Source: Hyphomicrobium sp. MC1 (GTDB lineage: Bacteria > Pseudomonadota > Alphaproteobacteria > Rhizobiales > Hyphomicrobiaceae). From it: DNA of 64,000 nt. This document shows, piece by piece, positions 7,806 through 17,015 of the stretch. How positions within the stretch are numbered: the stretch's first letter is position 1; every line of letters begins with the position of its first letter. Where the stretch lies: positions 868,001-932,000 of the forward strand of contig NC_015717.1 of assembly GCF_000253295.1 (NCBI RefSeq), read 5' to 3'. A program made the position numbers and the translations under genes. A model generated the notes under the pieces. The model did not search any database and was not told the DNA's origin. It was given only the letters and a program-made list of their open reading frames with translations.

Positions 7806-9062
7806 TTAAGTAACAGCTTCGCGCGCCAGCTCTTTAAGCATTCTGCTTTGACGTTCAGCATCGGCGGGAAAATTCTCCGAGATCCACCAGCGCTCGAAGG
7901 CACTAAGGATGCCGCCGACTTTCGGACCTGGTTGAATGCCGAGTGCAAGGACGTCGTTCCCGGTGAAGGGCATGACCGGAATTTTCCAGCGATCGGCGAG
8001 TAATGCGCGGGCGCGCCAGCGCGGATCGGTGCTGGGGGCACCAGATTGTGCCCAGGCAAGGCGGACGGCGCGCGCGAAGGCATCGGCGCCGAGCCTGTAA
8101 AGTGCAGCTTGTGCAATCGCTTCGGACGTTTCCGGGGCGATGCCGGGATCGCCTGCGGATGCGCTTTTGAGACGCTCGGCTTCGGCATTCGAGAGCCGAA
8201 GCTCGCGGCCGAGAAAGGCTGCATCTTCCGGATTGTTGACGGCAAGCGCGGCAAGGCGCGCGAGCGCATCGGGTGGCTCGCCCAGTGCGGCTTCGATCGC
8301 AACGAAGCGCGCAAAGCGGTCAGGTTCGAGGCGCGTCCTGACGACAAGCTGAAGGATGCCGCTTTTTTCCATGGCGTTGACGACATCGACGGCGTTCAGC
8401 GCTGCGAGCAGTTTCAGCATTTCGGCGCGGACGCGCTCAGCGGAGAGCAGCGATAGTCCGTCTTTCAAGGCATTTGCTGCCGCCAGCCCTGCGGGATCGA
8501 GCTGGCCCTTTCCGTATTCGGCGCTGAAACGGAAGAAGCGCAGAATGCGCAGGTAATCCTCGCGGATGCGTGCCTCGGCATCGCCGATGAAGCGAACGCG
8601 ACGTTGGCGTAGATCATCGAGGCCGCCGACGAAATCGTAGACGATGCCGTCGGCCGAGCAATAAAGCGCGTTGATCGTGAAGTCGCGGCGGGCGGCGTCT
8701 TCTTCCCAGGAGGTGGTGAAGGTGACGACGGCATGACGGCCGTCCGTCTCGACATCGTGGCGCAACGTCGTCACTTCAAAGGATCGCTTGTCAGCGACAA
8801 CGGTAACGGTGCCGTGGTCTATGCCAGTCGGATATGCGCCAAGACCGGCATTGGCAGCGAGGCGCATGACGTCGGCGGGCAGAGCTGTCGTTGCGATGTC
8901 GATATCCTTGACGGGGCGGTTGATCATTGCGTTGCGCACAGCGCCGCCGACAACGCGGGCTTCCGCCCCGCCGGCAGAAAGCGCGGCGAAGACCTTTGCA
9001 AGCGCCGGGGCTCGTAGCCATTCGGCACTCATGCGGGTCGATTTGATGGCTGTATCAGTCAT
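7806..9062 (-). CDS. cca: CCA-adding / poly(A) polymerase-type tRNA nucleotidyltransferase
   Basis: The 418-residue protein has the class II nucleotidyltransferase head: VVGGAVRNAMINRPVKDID, where the G-G motif and the DxD pair (DIDIAT) bind the metal and NTP, then the RRDFTINAL motif B region and a helical tRNA-binding part. It adds or repairs the CCA end of tRNAs. AGGA lies upstream of the ATG. It is the last gene of a NUDIX - DUF6111 - cca run, an order kept in many Rhizobiales, with 18 nt between it and the DUF6111 gene. Confidence 0.92.
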   Translation of the reverse strand: MTDTAIKSTRMSAEWLRAPALAKVFAALSAGGAEARVVGGAVRNAMINRPVKDIDIATTALPADVMRLAANAGLGAYPTGIDHGTVTVVADKRSFEVTTLRHDVETDGRHAVVTFTTSWEEDAARRDFTINALYCSADGIVYDFVGGLDDLRQRRVRFIGDAEARIREDYLRILRFFRFSAEYGKGQLDPAGLAAANALKDGLSLLSAERVRAEMLKLLAALNAVDVVNAMEKSGILQLVVRTRLEPDRFARFVAIEAALGEPPDALARLAALAVNNPEDAAFLGRELRLSNAEAERLKSASAGDPGIAPETSEAIAQAALYRLGADAFARAVRLAWAQSGAPSTDPRWRARALLADRWKIPVMPFTGNDVLALGIQPGPKVGGILSAFERWWISENFPADAERQSRMLKELAREAVT

Positions 9063-9080
9063 GCCGTTTCAGTCCTGCAA

Positions 9081-9383
9081 TCACGGCTTTGCCGTCGGGG
9101 GCAGCGTTTTCGTCTCGTGAATGCTGCGCGCCGGTTCGAGCTTCCCGTCGACGACGGAGGCGGGCACATAGACGTCGTCGGGGCTGTTATAGGTGCGGGA
9201 CGAAAACACGACGAGCGTCGCGAGCATCACGGCAGCGCCGGCAAAGAAGAGACGGATCAAGGGGGCACGGCTCAAGACCGTCATCAGGCCAGGCCATTCA
9301 TCTTCGGAGAATGCAATCCAGGCGATGTAGAGGAACGTCGGCAGCAGGAAGAAAAAAATATTCTCGGTAACGATGCGGATCAT
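9081..9383 (-). CDS. DUF6111 family membrane protein
   Basis: A 100-residue protein beginning MIRIVTENIFFFLLPTFLYI, with two membrane segments (about residues 9-26 and 48-64) and a polar C-terminus rich in Pro and Lys. The N-terminal MIRIVTENxxxFLLP pattern is typical of DUF6111, a family of unknown function found between a CoA-pyrophosphatase and CCA-transferase gene in Rhizobiales. The ATG overlaps the stop of the upstream NUDIX gene by 4 nt, supporting this start. Confidence 0.8.
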   Translation of the reverse strand: MIRIVTENIFFFLLPTFLYIAWIAFSEDEWPGLMTVLSRAPLIRLFFAGAAVMLATLVVFSSRTYNSPDDVYVPASVVDGKLEPARSIHETKTLPPTAKP

Positions 9384-10036
9384 GTGCTGAACAGTCTCCG
9401 ATAGAGCGTGCGGATTATTCCCGCTGTCGCGCCCCATATATAGCGTTCACCGTAAGGCATCGCATAGAACCTGCGTTCTGCACCGCGCCAGACGCGACTG
9501 TGGATCTCGTGATTGGCTTCGTTCATCAAAAAGGCAAACGGAACCTCGAAAACGTCGGCGACCTCGTCCGGATTGGCCGTAAGCGTGAAGCCCGGACGTA
9601 CGAGCGCGACCGAGGGCGTGATGATGTAGCCGGTGCCGGTGCGATAAGGCGAGAGATAACCGACCGGCTCGATGAAAGCCGCATCCAGGTTAATCTCTTC
9701 GCGCGTCTCCCGCAGCGCAGCAGCGAGAGGCGTTGCGTCTTGCTGCTCGACTTTCCCGCCGGGGAAGGCGATTTGTCCGGCGTGCGAGGGCAAATGGTCC
9801 GTTCGTGCCGTCAGCAGCACGGTCAGAGGCTCACGGGCGACGATGGGTACCAGGACGGCTGCGTGGCGCAGGCCAGCGGAAAATGGACCGAGGCCGGGGT
9901 TCAGATCGTCATCGCCAGGTGACTGCGGTTCATTCAGTTCAGGCGGGCTCGCAAGCAGCCGCGCACGTGCCAGGCGCTCGAAATCGGCAGCCTCGATATC
10001 CGGCGTTGCCATATTGGAGGCAGAAAGCGGGTTCAT
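9380..10036 (-). CDS. NUDIX hydrolase, CoA pyrophosphatase type
   Basis: The 218-residue protein contains the NUDIX box GKVEQQD-x8-REtREEI (around residues 93-115), where the paired Glu residues bind the metal, and before it the UPF0035 signature SHAGQIAFPGG that marks CoA pyrophosphatases (NudL type). These cleave coenzyme A or its oxidised form to 4'-phosphopantetheine and 3',5'-ADP. It is the first gene of the operon with the DUF6111 gene and cca, overlapping the former by 4 nt. Confidence 0.88.
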   Translation of the reverse strand: MNPLSASNMATPDIEAADFERLARARLLASPPELNEPQSPGDDDLNPGLGPFSAGLRHAAVLVPIVAREPLTVLLTARTDHLPSHAGQIAFPGGKVEQQDATPLAAALRETREEINLDAAFIEPVGYLSPYRTGTGYIITPSVALVRPGFTLTANPDEVADVFEVPFAFLMNEANHEIHSRVWRGAERRFYAMPYGERYIWGATAGIIRTLYRRLFST

Positions 10037-10143
10037 TTCGCAACCTGGCAGAAATTGAAGCGTGACCGTCCTGGGGTGGCCGGGGGCGGCTGAATCACGC
10101 TATTTTTGATTCGTCATTTAACTTGCGTCGTGTTTAGGGGCAG

Positions 10144-11400
10144 ATGGGACTGCGCGTGGCTTACTTACGTATGACATCGCCGTTTCGGAAGCAGGGCATT
10201 TCGGCGCCCGCCCTGGCGCTCACGCTGGTTTGCCTCATGGTGCCGATCGCGCCGCCGCGCGCGACCGCGATGTCGACCATCGATTTTCTGACGTCGCTGT
10301 CCGATAGCGAGATAGAAGCTTTTCAAGTCTGGAAGACGGCGCGACAGAATTTCGAAGAGAAGCTCGATGCCTACTGGGATGCGGTCGAGCAGAAGCGAAC
10401 TCTTCGCAAGCGTAAACGCGCAAAGGATATTCCGTTTTCGGCAAACGACTACGTGATGAGCTTTCCGCCAAAGTATGGAGGGCCGTCGCTGTCAGGTTCG
10501 CTCGCGTCGAAATATGGCCGATTCCTGGATGCGCAGCGGGAGGCCAACCCGTCGCCAAGCCGGGAGCTGGCAACCATTCCCGACTACCTCGCGGCCGCGA
10601 AGCGCGTCTACAACTTCGTGCCCGAACGCGTGACGGAAAAAGAGTTCAAGCTGCGCTATGCGTCAGAGGCTGCGGCCCTCGGTCTGTCGAAGGAGCAGGT
10701 GGTGCGTGTCTACGCGCTCGAAACGGGTGGCGTCGGCACCTACGATACGCAGGCCGGAATTCATCCGATCAAGAAGACAGGCCGCGCCATTTCCAGCGCC
10801 ATTGGCTATGGCCAGCTTCTCGATGCCAATTCGATCAATGAACTGGCGCGCAGCGGGCCGACATTCATTCGGCTGCTGACTGCGAGATATCATGATCCGC
10901 GCAATTCGCCGGCCCGAAAAGCGCTGCTGCGGCACAAGCTGGTTGTGCTGAAGAAGATGTACGCGAACGTCAAGCATCAGCCGTTCGAATGGCATGTGCA
11001 GCAGGCCTATGCCAAGACGCAGGCGGGTATGGGTATTCACACTCTGAATATCGACGGTGACATTGGGCCGATGCTGCAGGCGATGAAGCTCAAGACACTG
11101 CAGGATTTGGCCGCCAAGAATGGACGGCGTTCGCTGTCGGGCGCCGAACTCGAGCTGATGAATCTCGCGGGGCCCGTCACGGGGCTCGAGATGATGGATG
11201 GAGCGGGATCACGCGCGCCCACGTCGAACTTCTTTTCGCGGCGGGCTTATTACGTGAACAAGATGGTGATGGGTTTGACCGGCTCGCAGCTTCAGGCTGA
11301 ACTCGACCGGCGCATGACGCACGCGCTGACGACGCCGGGTTCATTGGAATTCGCGAATGCCTTCGACGCAGTCGAGGCGCGGCGGGAGGCCGAGCGCTGA
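10144..11400 (+). CDS. Secreted protein with lysozyme/transglycosylase-like active region
   Basis: A 418-residue protein with a Shine-Dalgarno AGGGG and an N-terminal signal-like segment (about residues 20-42, ending PPRATA). The middle carries VYALETGGVGTYDTQAG followed about 20 residues later by SAIGYGQLLDAN. A lone Glu in a helix followed by a GYGQ strand resembles the SLT/lysozyme fold of lytic transglycosylases, suggesting periplasmic peptidoglycan cleavage by Glu195 or so. This is a pattern-based guess; no family name is certain. It is a single transcription unit divergent from the NUDIX operon. Confidence 0.65.
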   Translation: MGLRVAYLRMTSPFRKQGISAPALALTLVCLMVPIAPPRATAMSTIDFLTSLSDSEIEAFQVWKTARQNFEEKLDAYWDAVEQKRTLRKRKRAKDIPFSANDYVMSFPPKYGGPSLSGSLASKYGRFLDAQREANPSPSRELATIPDYLAAAKRVYNFVPERVTEKEFKLRYASEAAALGLSKEQVVRVYALETGGVGTYDTQAGIHPIKKTGRAISSAIGYGQLLDANSINELARSGPTFIRLLTARYHDPRNSPARKALLRHKLVVLKKMYANVKHQPFEWHVQQAYAKTQAGMGIHTLNIDGDIGPMLQAMKLKTLQDLAAKNGRRSLSGAELELMNLAGPVTGLEMMDGAGSRAPTSNFFSRRAYYVNKMVMGLTGSQLQAELDRRMTHALTTPGSLEFANAFDAVEARREAER

Positions 11401-11435
11401 GCGCACGGCCTCCGTTCAGTCACGCATAAGCGTCG

Positions 11436-12500
11436 TTACGCGTTTTGCGATTCAAGTGCGGGATAGTCGGTGTAACCCTTTTCCGTACCGCCATAGAACG
11501 AGTCCGGATCAGGCGGATTCAACGGCGCATCGAGCTTGAAGCGCAGCGGCAGATCGGGATTGGCGATGAACACCTTGCCGAAAGCGACGGCGTCGACCGT
11601 TCCGGCCTCGATGGCGGCCTGCGCCGTTTCCTTGGTGAATTTCTCATTGGCAATTAAGACGCCGCCGAAACGCTTCTTCAACTCGGGGCTGATAGAGTCC
11701 GGTCCCTGATATTCGCGCGTGCAGATGAACGCGATCTTGCGCTTGCCGACTTCTGTCGCGACGTAGCCGAATGTTTCGAGCGGGTTGCTGTCGCCCATGT
11801 CTTGCGAGTCGCCGCGGGGCGCGAGGTGGAGACCGACGCGGTCGGCGCCCCAGACTTCGATGCAGACATCGACGACTTCAAGCATCAGGCGGGCGCGGTT
11901 TTCGATCGAGCCGCCGTAGGCGTCGGTGCGCTTGTTGGTCTTATCCTGCAGGAACTGATCGAGCAGGTAGCCGTTGGCGCCATGGACTTCGACGCCATCG
12001 AAGCCCGCGCGTTTGGCGTTCTCAGCGCCGCGGCGATAGTCGGCGATGACGCCTGGGATTTCGCTCAATTCGAGGGCACGGGGCGTCACGTATTCTTTCT
12101 TCGGCCGCACGAGGCTGACGTGGCCTTTCGGTGCGATGGCGCTGGGCGCAACGGGAAGCTTGCCGTCGAGATATATTGGGTCGGAGATGCGTCCAACGTG
12201 CCAGAGTTGCAGCAGGATGGTTCCGCCTGCCGCGTGGACTGCGTCGGTGATTTTCTTCCAGCCCGCGACCTGCTCTTCCGACCAGATGCCGGGCGTGTCG
12301 GGGTAGCCGACGCCCATCGGGGTCACGGAGGTGGCTTCGGTTAGCATCAAGCCTGCCGAGGCGCGCTGGACGTAATATTCAAGCATCATGTCATTCGGCA
12401 CACGACCAGCGCTGGCGCGGCAGCGCGTAAGCGGAGCGAGGACGACGCGATTCTTCAGCGAGAATGCGCCTGCTTTGAGCGGATCGAACAGAGTTGTCAT
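11436..12500 (-). CDS. nemA: Old yellow enzyme family alkene reductase (NemA-like)
   Basis: The 354-residue protein is a TIM-barrel FMN oxidoreductase: LFDPLKAGAFSLKNRVVLAPLTRCRA at the N-terminus (split here in description), LQLWHVGRISDP, GVEVHGANGYLLDQFLQDKTN with the His-x2-Asn substrate pair, and VDAVAFGKVFIANPDLP near the end. It uses NADPH to reduce activated C=C bonds, N-ethylmaleimide or nitro-esters. The start at MTTLFDPL is preferred to an upstream ATG because family members begin there. No regulator lies beside it. Its physiological substrate is unknown. Confidence 0.9.
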   Translation of the reverse strand: MTTLFDPLKAGAFSLKNRVVLAPLTRCRASAGRVPNDMMLEYYVQRASAGLMLTEATSVTPMGVGYPDTPGIWSEEQVAGWKKITDAVHAAGGTILLQLWHVGRISDPIYLDGKLPVAPSAIAPKGHVSLVRPKKEYVTPRALELSEIPGVIADYRRGAENAKRAGFDGVEVHGANGYLLDQFLQDKTNKRTDAYGGSIENRARLMLEVVDVCIEVWGADRVGLHLAPRGDSQDMGDSNPLETFGYVATEVGKRKIAFICTREYQGPDSISPELKKRFGGVLIANEKFTKETAQAAIEAGTVDAVAFGKVFIANPDLPLRFKLDAPLNPPDPDSFYGGTEKGYTDYPALESQNA

Positions 12501-12669
12501 AGGGGATTTCCCGAAGTTTGCCGGCAAGGAACAGTCGAGAGGGTGCATCTAGTTCGATAGAACTGAACCGGTGAACATGTGGCACGATCTATCTGGCGGA
12601 CAACTGCGGCTTTCGACCGCCCCAGGCGGTGGAAGAGCCAATGTTCTTGTTTTGGCTTCCTGCCGGCCG

Positions 12670-13839
12670 TCACGCGGCCCTGTCGCTTGCTGCGCCGGGG
12701 ATTGTTTCGACACCAGATTCATCAGGCCCGGTAGCGGCTCGCTGTGCAAGGGCGGCCGGTTCATAGGTGATATCCCGGACGGTGCCGTTGCAGGCTTCTT
12801 TCACGGTTCGTCCGAGACGCAAAAGCACGCTCTCGTGGATTTTTTCGTTGAGCGAAATCAGGTCGCGTCCGATTTTGCCGGTGCGCCGTTTGCTGGTTAA
12901 TGGCTGATCTTCGAGGCTCTGCTGAATCGCACGGTTTGCGGGCATCAATCGGCTGAAGGCGTATGGCCAGCCGGTTGCTGACGCATGCTGCAAGCCGAGG
13001 TGATCAGGTTTGCTGTCTCGGCGCAGCTTATCGATGTCGATGGCGAGGCTCGTCTTGGCCTGAATGCGTTCGGCCATCCAGAGCAGTGCGATGTCCGAGA
13101 GAGCCGTTTCCGGCCAACCACCTCCGACGTCGGCGTGCGTACCGGCAAACCACATCTGCTCGACGTGCTGGCGCGATGGCAATCGGCCATCTTCGGGATA
13201 GGTCATAAGCGTCGGGCGGAACGGGCTTCGCGCTTCGTCGATCGACAGCGCATGCAGCGCGACGTCGATGGTGTCGTGCAGCCGCATGTCGTGATAATCG
13301 AATTTGCGGCTCAGCCAGTCCCAAGATCGATACGGATTGCCGACATTGCCGACGGTGTCCCAGAGGCCGAGACAGCGAATGCGAACCGGGTAATGGCAGG
13401 CGGCGCCGATTTCTGCGATGGCGTCGAAATTACGTTTGCGCTCGGGCTGGCGATATATGCGCCAAGCGTCGTCGATTGAAAAATCGCTGCCCTTCTCCGC
13501 GAGGCCGAACAGAGTGATGAAACTTGCGAGGCTGCGGGCTTCGTAAGCGCCACGCGAAAATCCGAAGAGATAGATCTCATCGCCCGGCTCGTAAGCGTTG
13601 CAGAGAAACTGATAGGCCGCCTTGATGCGGTCGCCAATCTCGAAGCCGAGCGCGCCCTTGAGAAAGGCCAAGCCGTGATCTTGCGACGAGGCAATTCCAA
13701 CGACATAGCGGACGAGTTGGCGGACGCCTCGATTGTCTTCGTAAAGGACCGCACGGCTGAGCTTGGCGACGTTCGTCAGCGGTGACGCGTCGTCATCATC
13801 GTTCCAGGTGCCGTCGAGCGCGCAGACGAGCCGTTTCAT
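12670..13839 (-). CDS. DUF2235 domain alpha/beta hydrolase
   Basis: The 389-residue protein starts MKRLVCALDGTWNDDDD, the hallmark of DUF2235, a family related to the Tle1 phospholipases. The nucleophile elbow is FGFSRGAYEARSLA (Ser about residue 113), and GTHADVGGGWPE carries the likely catalytic Asp/His region. Such proteins may hydrolyse lipids. There is no signal peptide, and no type VI secretion or immunity genes lie nearby, so a housekeeping role is more likely than an effector role. It is flanked by intergenic gaps on both sides, suggesting its own promoter. Confidence 0.85.
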   Translation of the reverse strand: MKRLVCALDGTWNDDDDASPLTNVAKLSRAVLYEDNRGVRQLVRYVVGIASSQDHGLAFLKGALGFEIGDRIKAAYQFLCNAYEPGDEIYLFGFSRGAYEARSLASFITLFGLAEKGSDFSIDDAWRIYRQPERKRNFDAIAEIGAACHYPVRIRCLGLWDTVGNVGNPYRSWDWLSRKFDYHDMRLHDTIDVALHALSIDEARSPFRPTLMTYPEDGRLPSRQHVEQMWFAGTHADVGGGWPETALSDIALLWMAERIQAKTSLAIDIDKLRRDSKPDHLGLQHASATGWPYAFSRLMPANRAIQQSLEDQPLTSKRRTGKIGRDLISLNEKIHESVLLRLGRTVKEACNGTVRDITYEPAALAQRAATGPDESGVETIPGAASDRAA

Positions 13840-14035
13840 CCTGCCGTGCTCCCGAAGGCCTCCGCTGCCGAGACGAGGCATTCGCCCCGCTTTGCTCTCG
13901 GCGCGCATAAGGCCCGAGGGTTAGATCGCTCGGAGGTTATACGGACGCGTGCGGAAGGGTAAACCCATCGCAGCAGGAAACGCGGCGACGGACGTGTTCA
14001 GGAATGGCGAAACGGCCACAATATCCGCAATCTGC

Positions 14036-14060
14036 CATCCTCGGGCCAAGCCCGAGGATG
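14036..14060. repeat. Palindrome, probable hemF terminator or REP element
   Basis: CATCCTCGGG (14036-14045), loop CCAAG, CCCGAGGATG (14051-14060) is a perfect 10-bp stem lying 17 nt past the hemF stop. A related stem (CATCCTCGG / CCGAGGGTG) occurs at 22195-22219 after mtnP. Both sit just past stop codons, so a dispersed terminator-like repeat is likely. Confidence 0.65.
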
Positions 14061-14077
14061 ACGTCATGTTTGTAAAA

Positions 14078-14986
14078 TCAGGGCCACTTCACCACGGGCG
14101 GCATCGAAGACAGGATCGACTCCGTGTTGCCGCCGGTTTTCAGACCGAACGTCGTGCCGCGGTCGTAGAGCAGATTGTATTCGACGTAGCGGCCACGGCG
14201 GATCAATTGCTCTTCGCGCTGCGCATCCGAGTACGGCATTGTGTAATTGCCACGCACCAGCATCGGATAGACGCTGTGGAATGCGCGTCCGACATCCTGG
14301 GTGAAAGCGAAGGCTGCATCCCAGCCGCCTTCGGCATCGGAAGGCGTCAGATAATCGTAGAAAATGCCGCCGACGCCGCGCGGTTCGTTCCGGTGCGGCA
14401 GGAAGAAATATTCATCGCACCAGTTCTTGAGCTTCGTGTAATCGACGATCGGGTGGTTGGCGCAGGCGCCGTACATGGCGGCATGAAAAGCGAGCGTATC
14501 TGCATCCGACTGCGTGCGACGCTTGTCGAGCACCGGTGTCAGGTCCGCTCCGCCGCCGAACCACCACTTGTTCGTCACGATCATGCGCGTGTTCATATGA
14601 ACCGCAGGCACGTTAGGGTTGATTGGGTGGCCGATGAGCGAAATGCCCGACGCCCAGAACTCCGGGTTTTCTTCGGCGCCGGGAATTTGTTTGCGGAACT
14701 CCGGGGCAAATTCGCCGTAAACCGTGGATGTGTGCACGCCGACTTTCTCGAAAACGCGGCCATGCATGAGGCTCATCACGCCGCCGCCGGCATCAGGTTC
14801 ACCGGCTTTGGCGCGATTCCAGGGCGTGCGGACGAAGGTGCCCGGCGCGTCTTTTCCGTGTGGAGCGTCTTCGGGAAGGCTTGTTTCCAGCTTCTCGAAC
14901 GCTGTGCAGATGTCGTCGCGCAGTTTTTCAAACCACGCACGCGCGGTGGCTTTTTTCTGCTCTAGTGGCATTTCAGGGGCGTTCAT
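14078..14986 (-). CDS. hemF: Oxygen-dependent coproporphyrinogen III oxidase
   Basis: The 302-residue protein has the HemF blocks in order: [58 protein letters not shown] and [20 protein letters not shown]. It decarboxylates two propionate side chains of coproporphyrinogen III with oxygen, a cytosolic step of heme synthesis. The length is normal for the family. It is transcribed alone, with a strong hairpin after it. Confidence 0.97.
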   Translation of the reverse strand: MNAPEMPLEQKKATARAWFEKLRDDICTAFEKLETSLPEDAPHGKDAPGTFVRTPWNRAKAGEPDAGGGVMSLMHGRVFEKVGVHTSTVYGEFAPEFRKQIPGAEENPEFWASGISLIGHPINPNVPAVHMNTRMIVTNKWWFGGGADLTPVLDKRRTQSDADTLAFHAAMYGACANHPIVDYTKLKNWCDEYFFLPHRNEPRGVGGIFYDYLTPSDAEGGWDAAFAFTQDVGRAFHSVYPMLVRGNYTMPYSDAQREEQLIRRGRYVEYNLLYDRGTTFGLKTGGNTESILSSMPPVVKWP

Positions 14987-15129
14987 GGATTTATCTGAGC
15001 TATGTCTTGTTTTTGACCGAAAAGACCCTTAGCTCCAACCGACATCAACGATCAACATCCGGTCGCCGTCGCCAGTCGGATCTAGCCCGACTTTGCGAGC
15101 AGGCGCCGCTTTCGTCATTGCGATAGATC

Positions 15130-17007
15130 ATGTTGCGCCGACTTATGAGCTGGGGTGAGACCCGCATCAAGCCGTTCGACGAGCGCGCGATCGTGCGCCC
15201 GCCCGATACACTGTGGGCTTTCTATTGGTTTTTTATCAAGCCTCTTTGGCCGTTTTTCGTGCTGCTCCTGATCGCTGGCTGCCTGGGCTCGACCATCGAA
15301 GTGGCGTTGATGGGCTTTATCGGTGCGATCGTCGACAAAATGCGGACGCATGGCGATCCGGCGACGTTCGTTTCGAGCTACGGGTGGATGCTGGCGGGCA
15401 TGGCGTTCGTGGCGCTGGTGCTGCGGCCAGTCATCTCGACGGCGCACGACTTCATCAAGAACCAGATGCTTTCTGCGGGCTGCACAACGCGCATTCGGTG
15501 GCAGACGCATCGCTACGTGCTGCGGCAGAGCCTCGGTTTCTTCCAGAACGATTTCGCGGGCCGCGTCGCCAACAAGATCATGCAGACGGGCACATCGCTG
15601 CGTGAAAGCGTCGTCCAGCTGATCGACGCGCTGTGGTATGCAAGCGTGCAGTTCATCGGTTCGGCGCTGCTGTTTGCGGCATCCGACTGGCGGCTGACCA
15701 TTCCGCTGATCGCTTGGCTCGTCGCTTACGTCGTGGCGCTGCGCTATTTCGTGCCGCGCATCAAGGCGCGCTCGACGGAAGCATCGGAAGCTCGTTCGAT
15801 GCTCGTCGGCCGCATTGTCGACAGCTATACGAACATCATGACCGTGAAGCTCTTCGCGCATGCCGAGCGCGAGGATATCTACGCGCGCGAGGCGCTGACC
15901 GAGCAGATGACGAAGTGGCAGGCGTCTCTGCGTCTCATCACCGGCATGGAAATCACGCTCTATTCGCTCAACGGCCTGCTGCTCGTTGCGACGACAGGAA
16001 CGGCGATCTGGCTGTGGACTCTGCATCACGTCTCAGTCGGCGACATTGCGGTCGTCGGCGGTCTTGTCATTCGTATCGTGACGATGTCGGGCTGGGTGAT
16101 GTGGACGATTGCGGACGTGTTCGAGAACATCGGCGTCGTGCATGAAGGCATGGAGACGATCTCGCGGCCGAATCTGCTCGTCGATGCGCCGGATGCGAAG
16201 CCGGTCGTCGTGCCGCGCGGAGAAATCCGCTTCGATCACATTCATTTCCACTACGGAGCAGGACGTGCGTCTGCAGAAGATGCGCCGCCGCGCGTGATCG
16301 AGGATCTTTCGCTAAAGGTGCGGCCGGGTGAGAAGGTTGGTCTGGTCGGGCGCTCCGGCGCTGGCAAGTCGACGCTCGTCAATCTGCTGCTGCGGTTCTA
16401 CGACCTCGAAGGCGGCCGTATTCTGATCGACGGGCAGGACATCTCGCGTGTCACGCAGGACAGCCTGCGCGCGGAAATCGGGATGGTGACGCAAGACACG
16501 TCGCTATTACACCGGTCGGTGCGCGATAACATCCTCTACGGCCGTCTCGATGCCACGGACGAGGACGTGATCGCCGCGGCAAAGCAGGCCGAGGCGCATG
16601 ACTTCATCATGGCCCTTGAGGACCTTAAGGGCCGCAAGGGTTACGATGCGCATGTCGGCGAACGCGGCGTGAAGCTTTCGGGCGGCCAGCGGCAACGCAT
16701 TGCGATAGCGCGCGTGTTGCTGAAGAACGCGCCGATCCTGGTGCTCGACGAGGCGACGAGTGCGCTTGATTCAGAGGTCGAGTCTGCGATCCAATCGAGC
16801 TTCGAGAAGCTGATGGACGGCAAGACCGTGATTGCGATCGCACACCGGCTTTCGACTATTGCGGCGATGGACCGGCTGGTCGTGATGGAAGACGGCCGGA
16901 TTGTGGAAGAAGGTTCGCATGCGGACCTTCTGAAGCGCGGCGGTCTTTACGCCCAGCTGTGGCTGCGCCAGTCCGGCGGCTTCCTTGCACGCGAGGCGGC
17001 TGAGTAA
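15130..17007 (+). CDS. ABC exporter with fused membrane and ATPase domains
   Basis: The 625-residue protein has an N-terminal six-helix membrane domain (from about residue 37, FFIKPLWPFFVLLLI) and a C-terminal nucleotide-binding domain: Walker A GRSGAGKST, signature LSGGQRQRIAIAR, Walker B ILVLDEATSALD and the H-loop IAHRLST. It is a half-transporter of the MsbA/multidrug type that works as a homodimer in the inner membrane. The substrate cannot be read from sequence. The gene stands alone, convergent with the next gene with 8 nt between their stops. Confidence 0.9.
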   Translation: MLRRLMSWGETRIKPFDERAIVRPPDTLWAFYWFFIKPLWPFFVLLLIAGCLGSTIEVALMGFIGAIVDKMRTHGDPATFVSSYGWMLAGMAFVALVLRPVISTAHDFIKNQMLSAGCTTRIRWQTHRYVLRQSLGFFQNDFAGRVANKIMQTGTSLRESVVQLIDALWYASVQFIGSALLFAASDWRLTIPLIAWLVAYVVALRYFVPRIKARSTEASEARSMLVGRIVDSYTNIMTVKLFAHAEREDIYAREALTEQMTKWQASLRLITGMEITLYSLNGLLLVATTGTAIWLWTLHHVSVGDIAVVGGLVIRIVTMSGWVMWTIADVFENIGVVHEGMETISRPNLLVDAPDAKPVVVPRGEIRFDHIHFHYGAGRASAEDAPPRVIEDLSLKVRPGEKVGLVGRSGAGKSTLVNLLLRFYDLEGGRILIDGQDISRVTQDSLRAEIGMVTQDTSLLHRSVRDNILYGRLDATDEDVIAAAKQAEAHDFIMALEDLKGRKGYDAHVGERGVKLSGGQRQRIAIARVLLKNAPILVLDEATSALDSEVESAIQSSFEKLMDGKTVIAIAHRLSTIAAMDRLVVMEDGRIVEEGSHADLLKRGGLYAQLWLRQSGGFLAREAAE

Positions 17008-17015
17008 TCCCGCCG

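Noticed and set aside
12605..12632. Small hairpin after the DUF2235 gene
   Set aside because: Short ACCGCC/GGCGGT stem with 3-nt loop and no T-run; too weak to call.
13949..14965. 338-residue plus-strand open frame opposite hemF
   Set aside because: hemF is unmistakable on the other strand; this is a GC-rich antisense frame.
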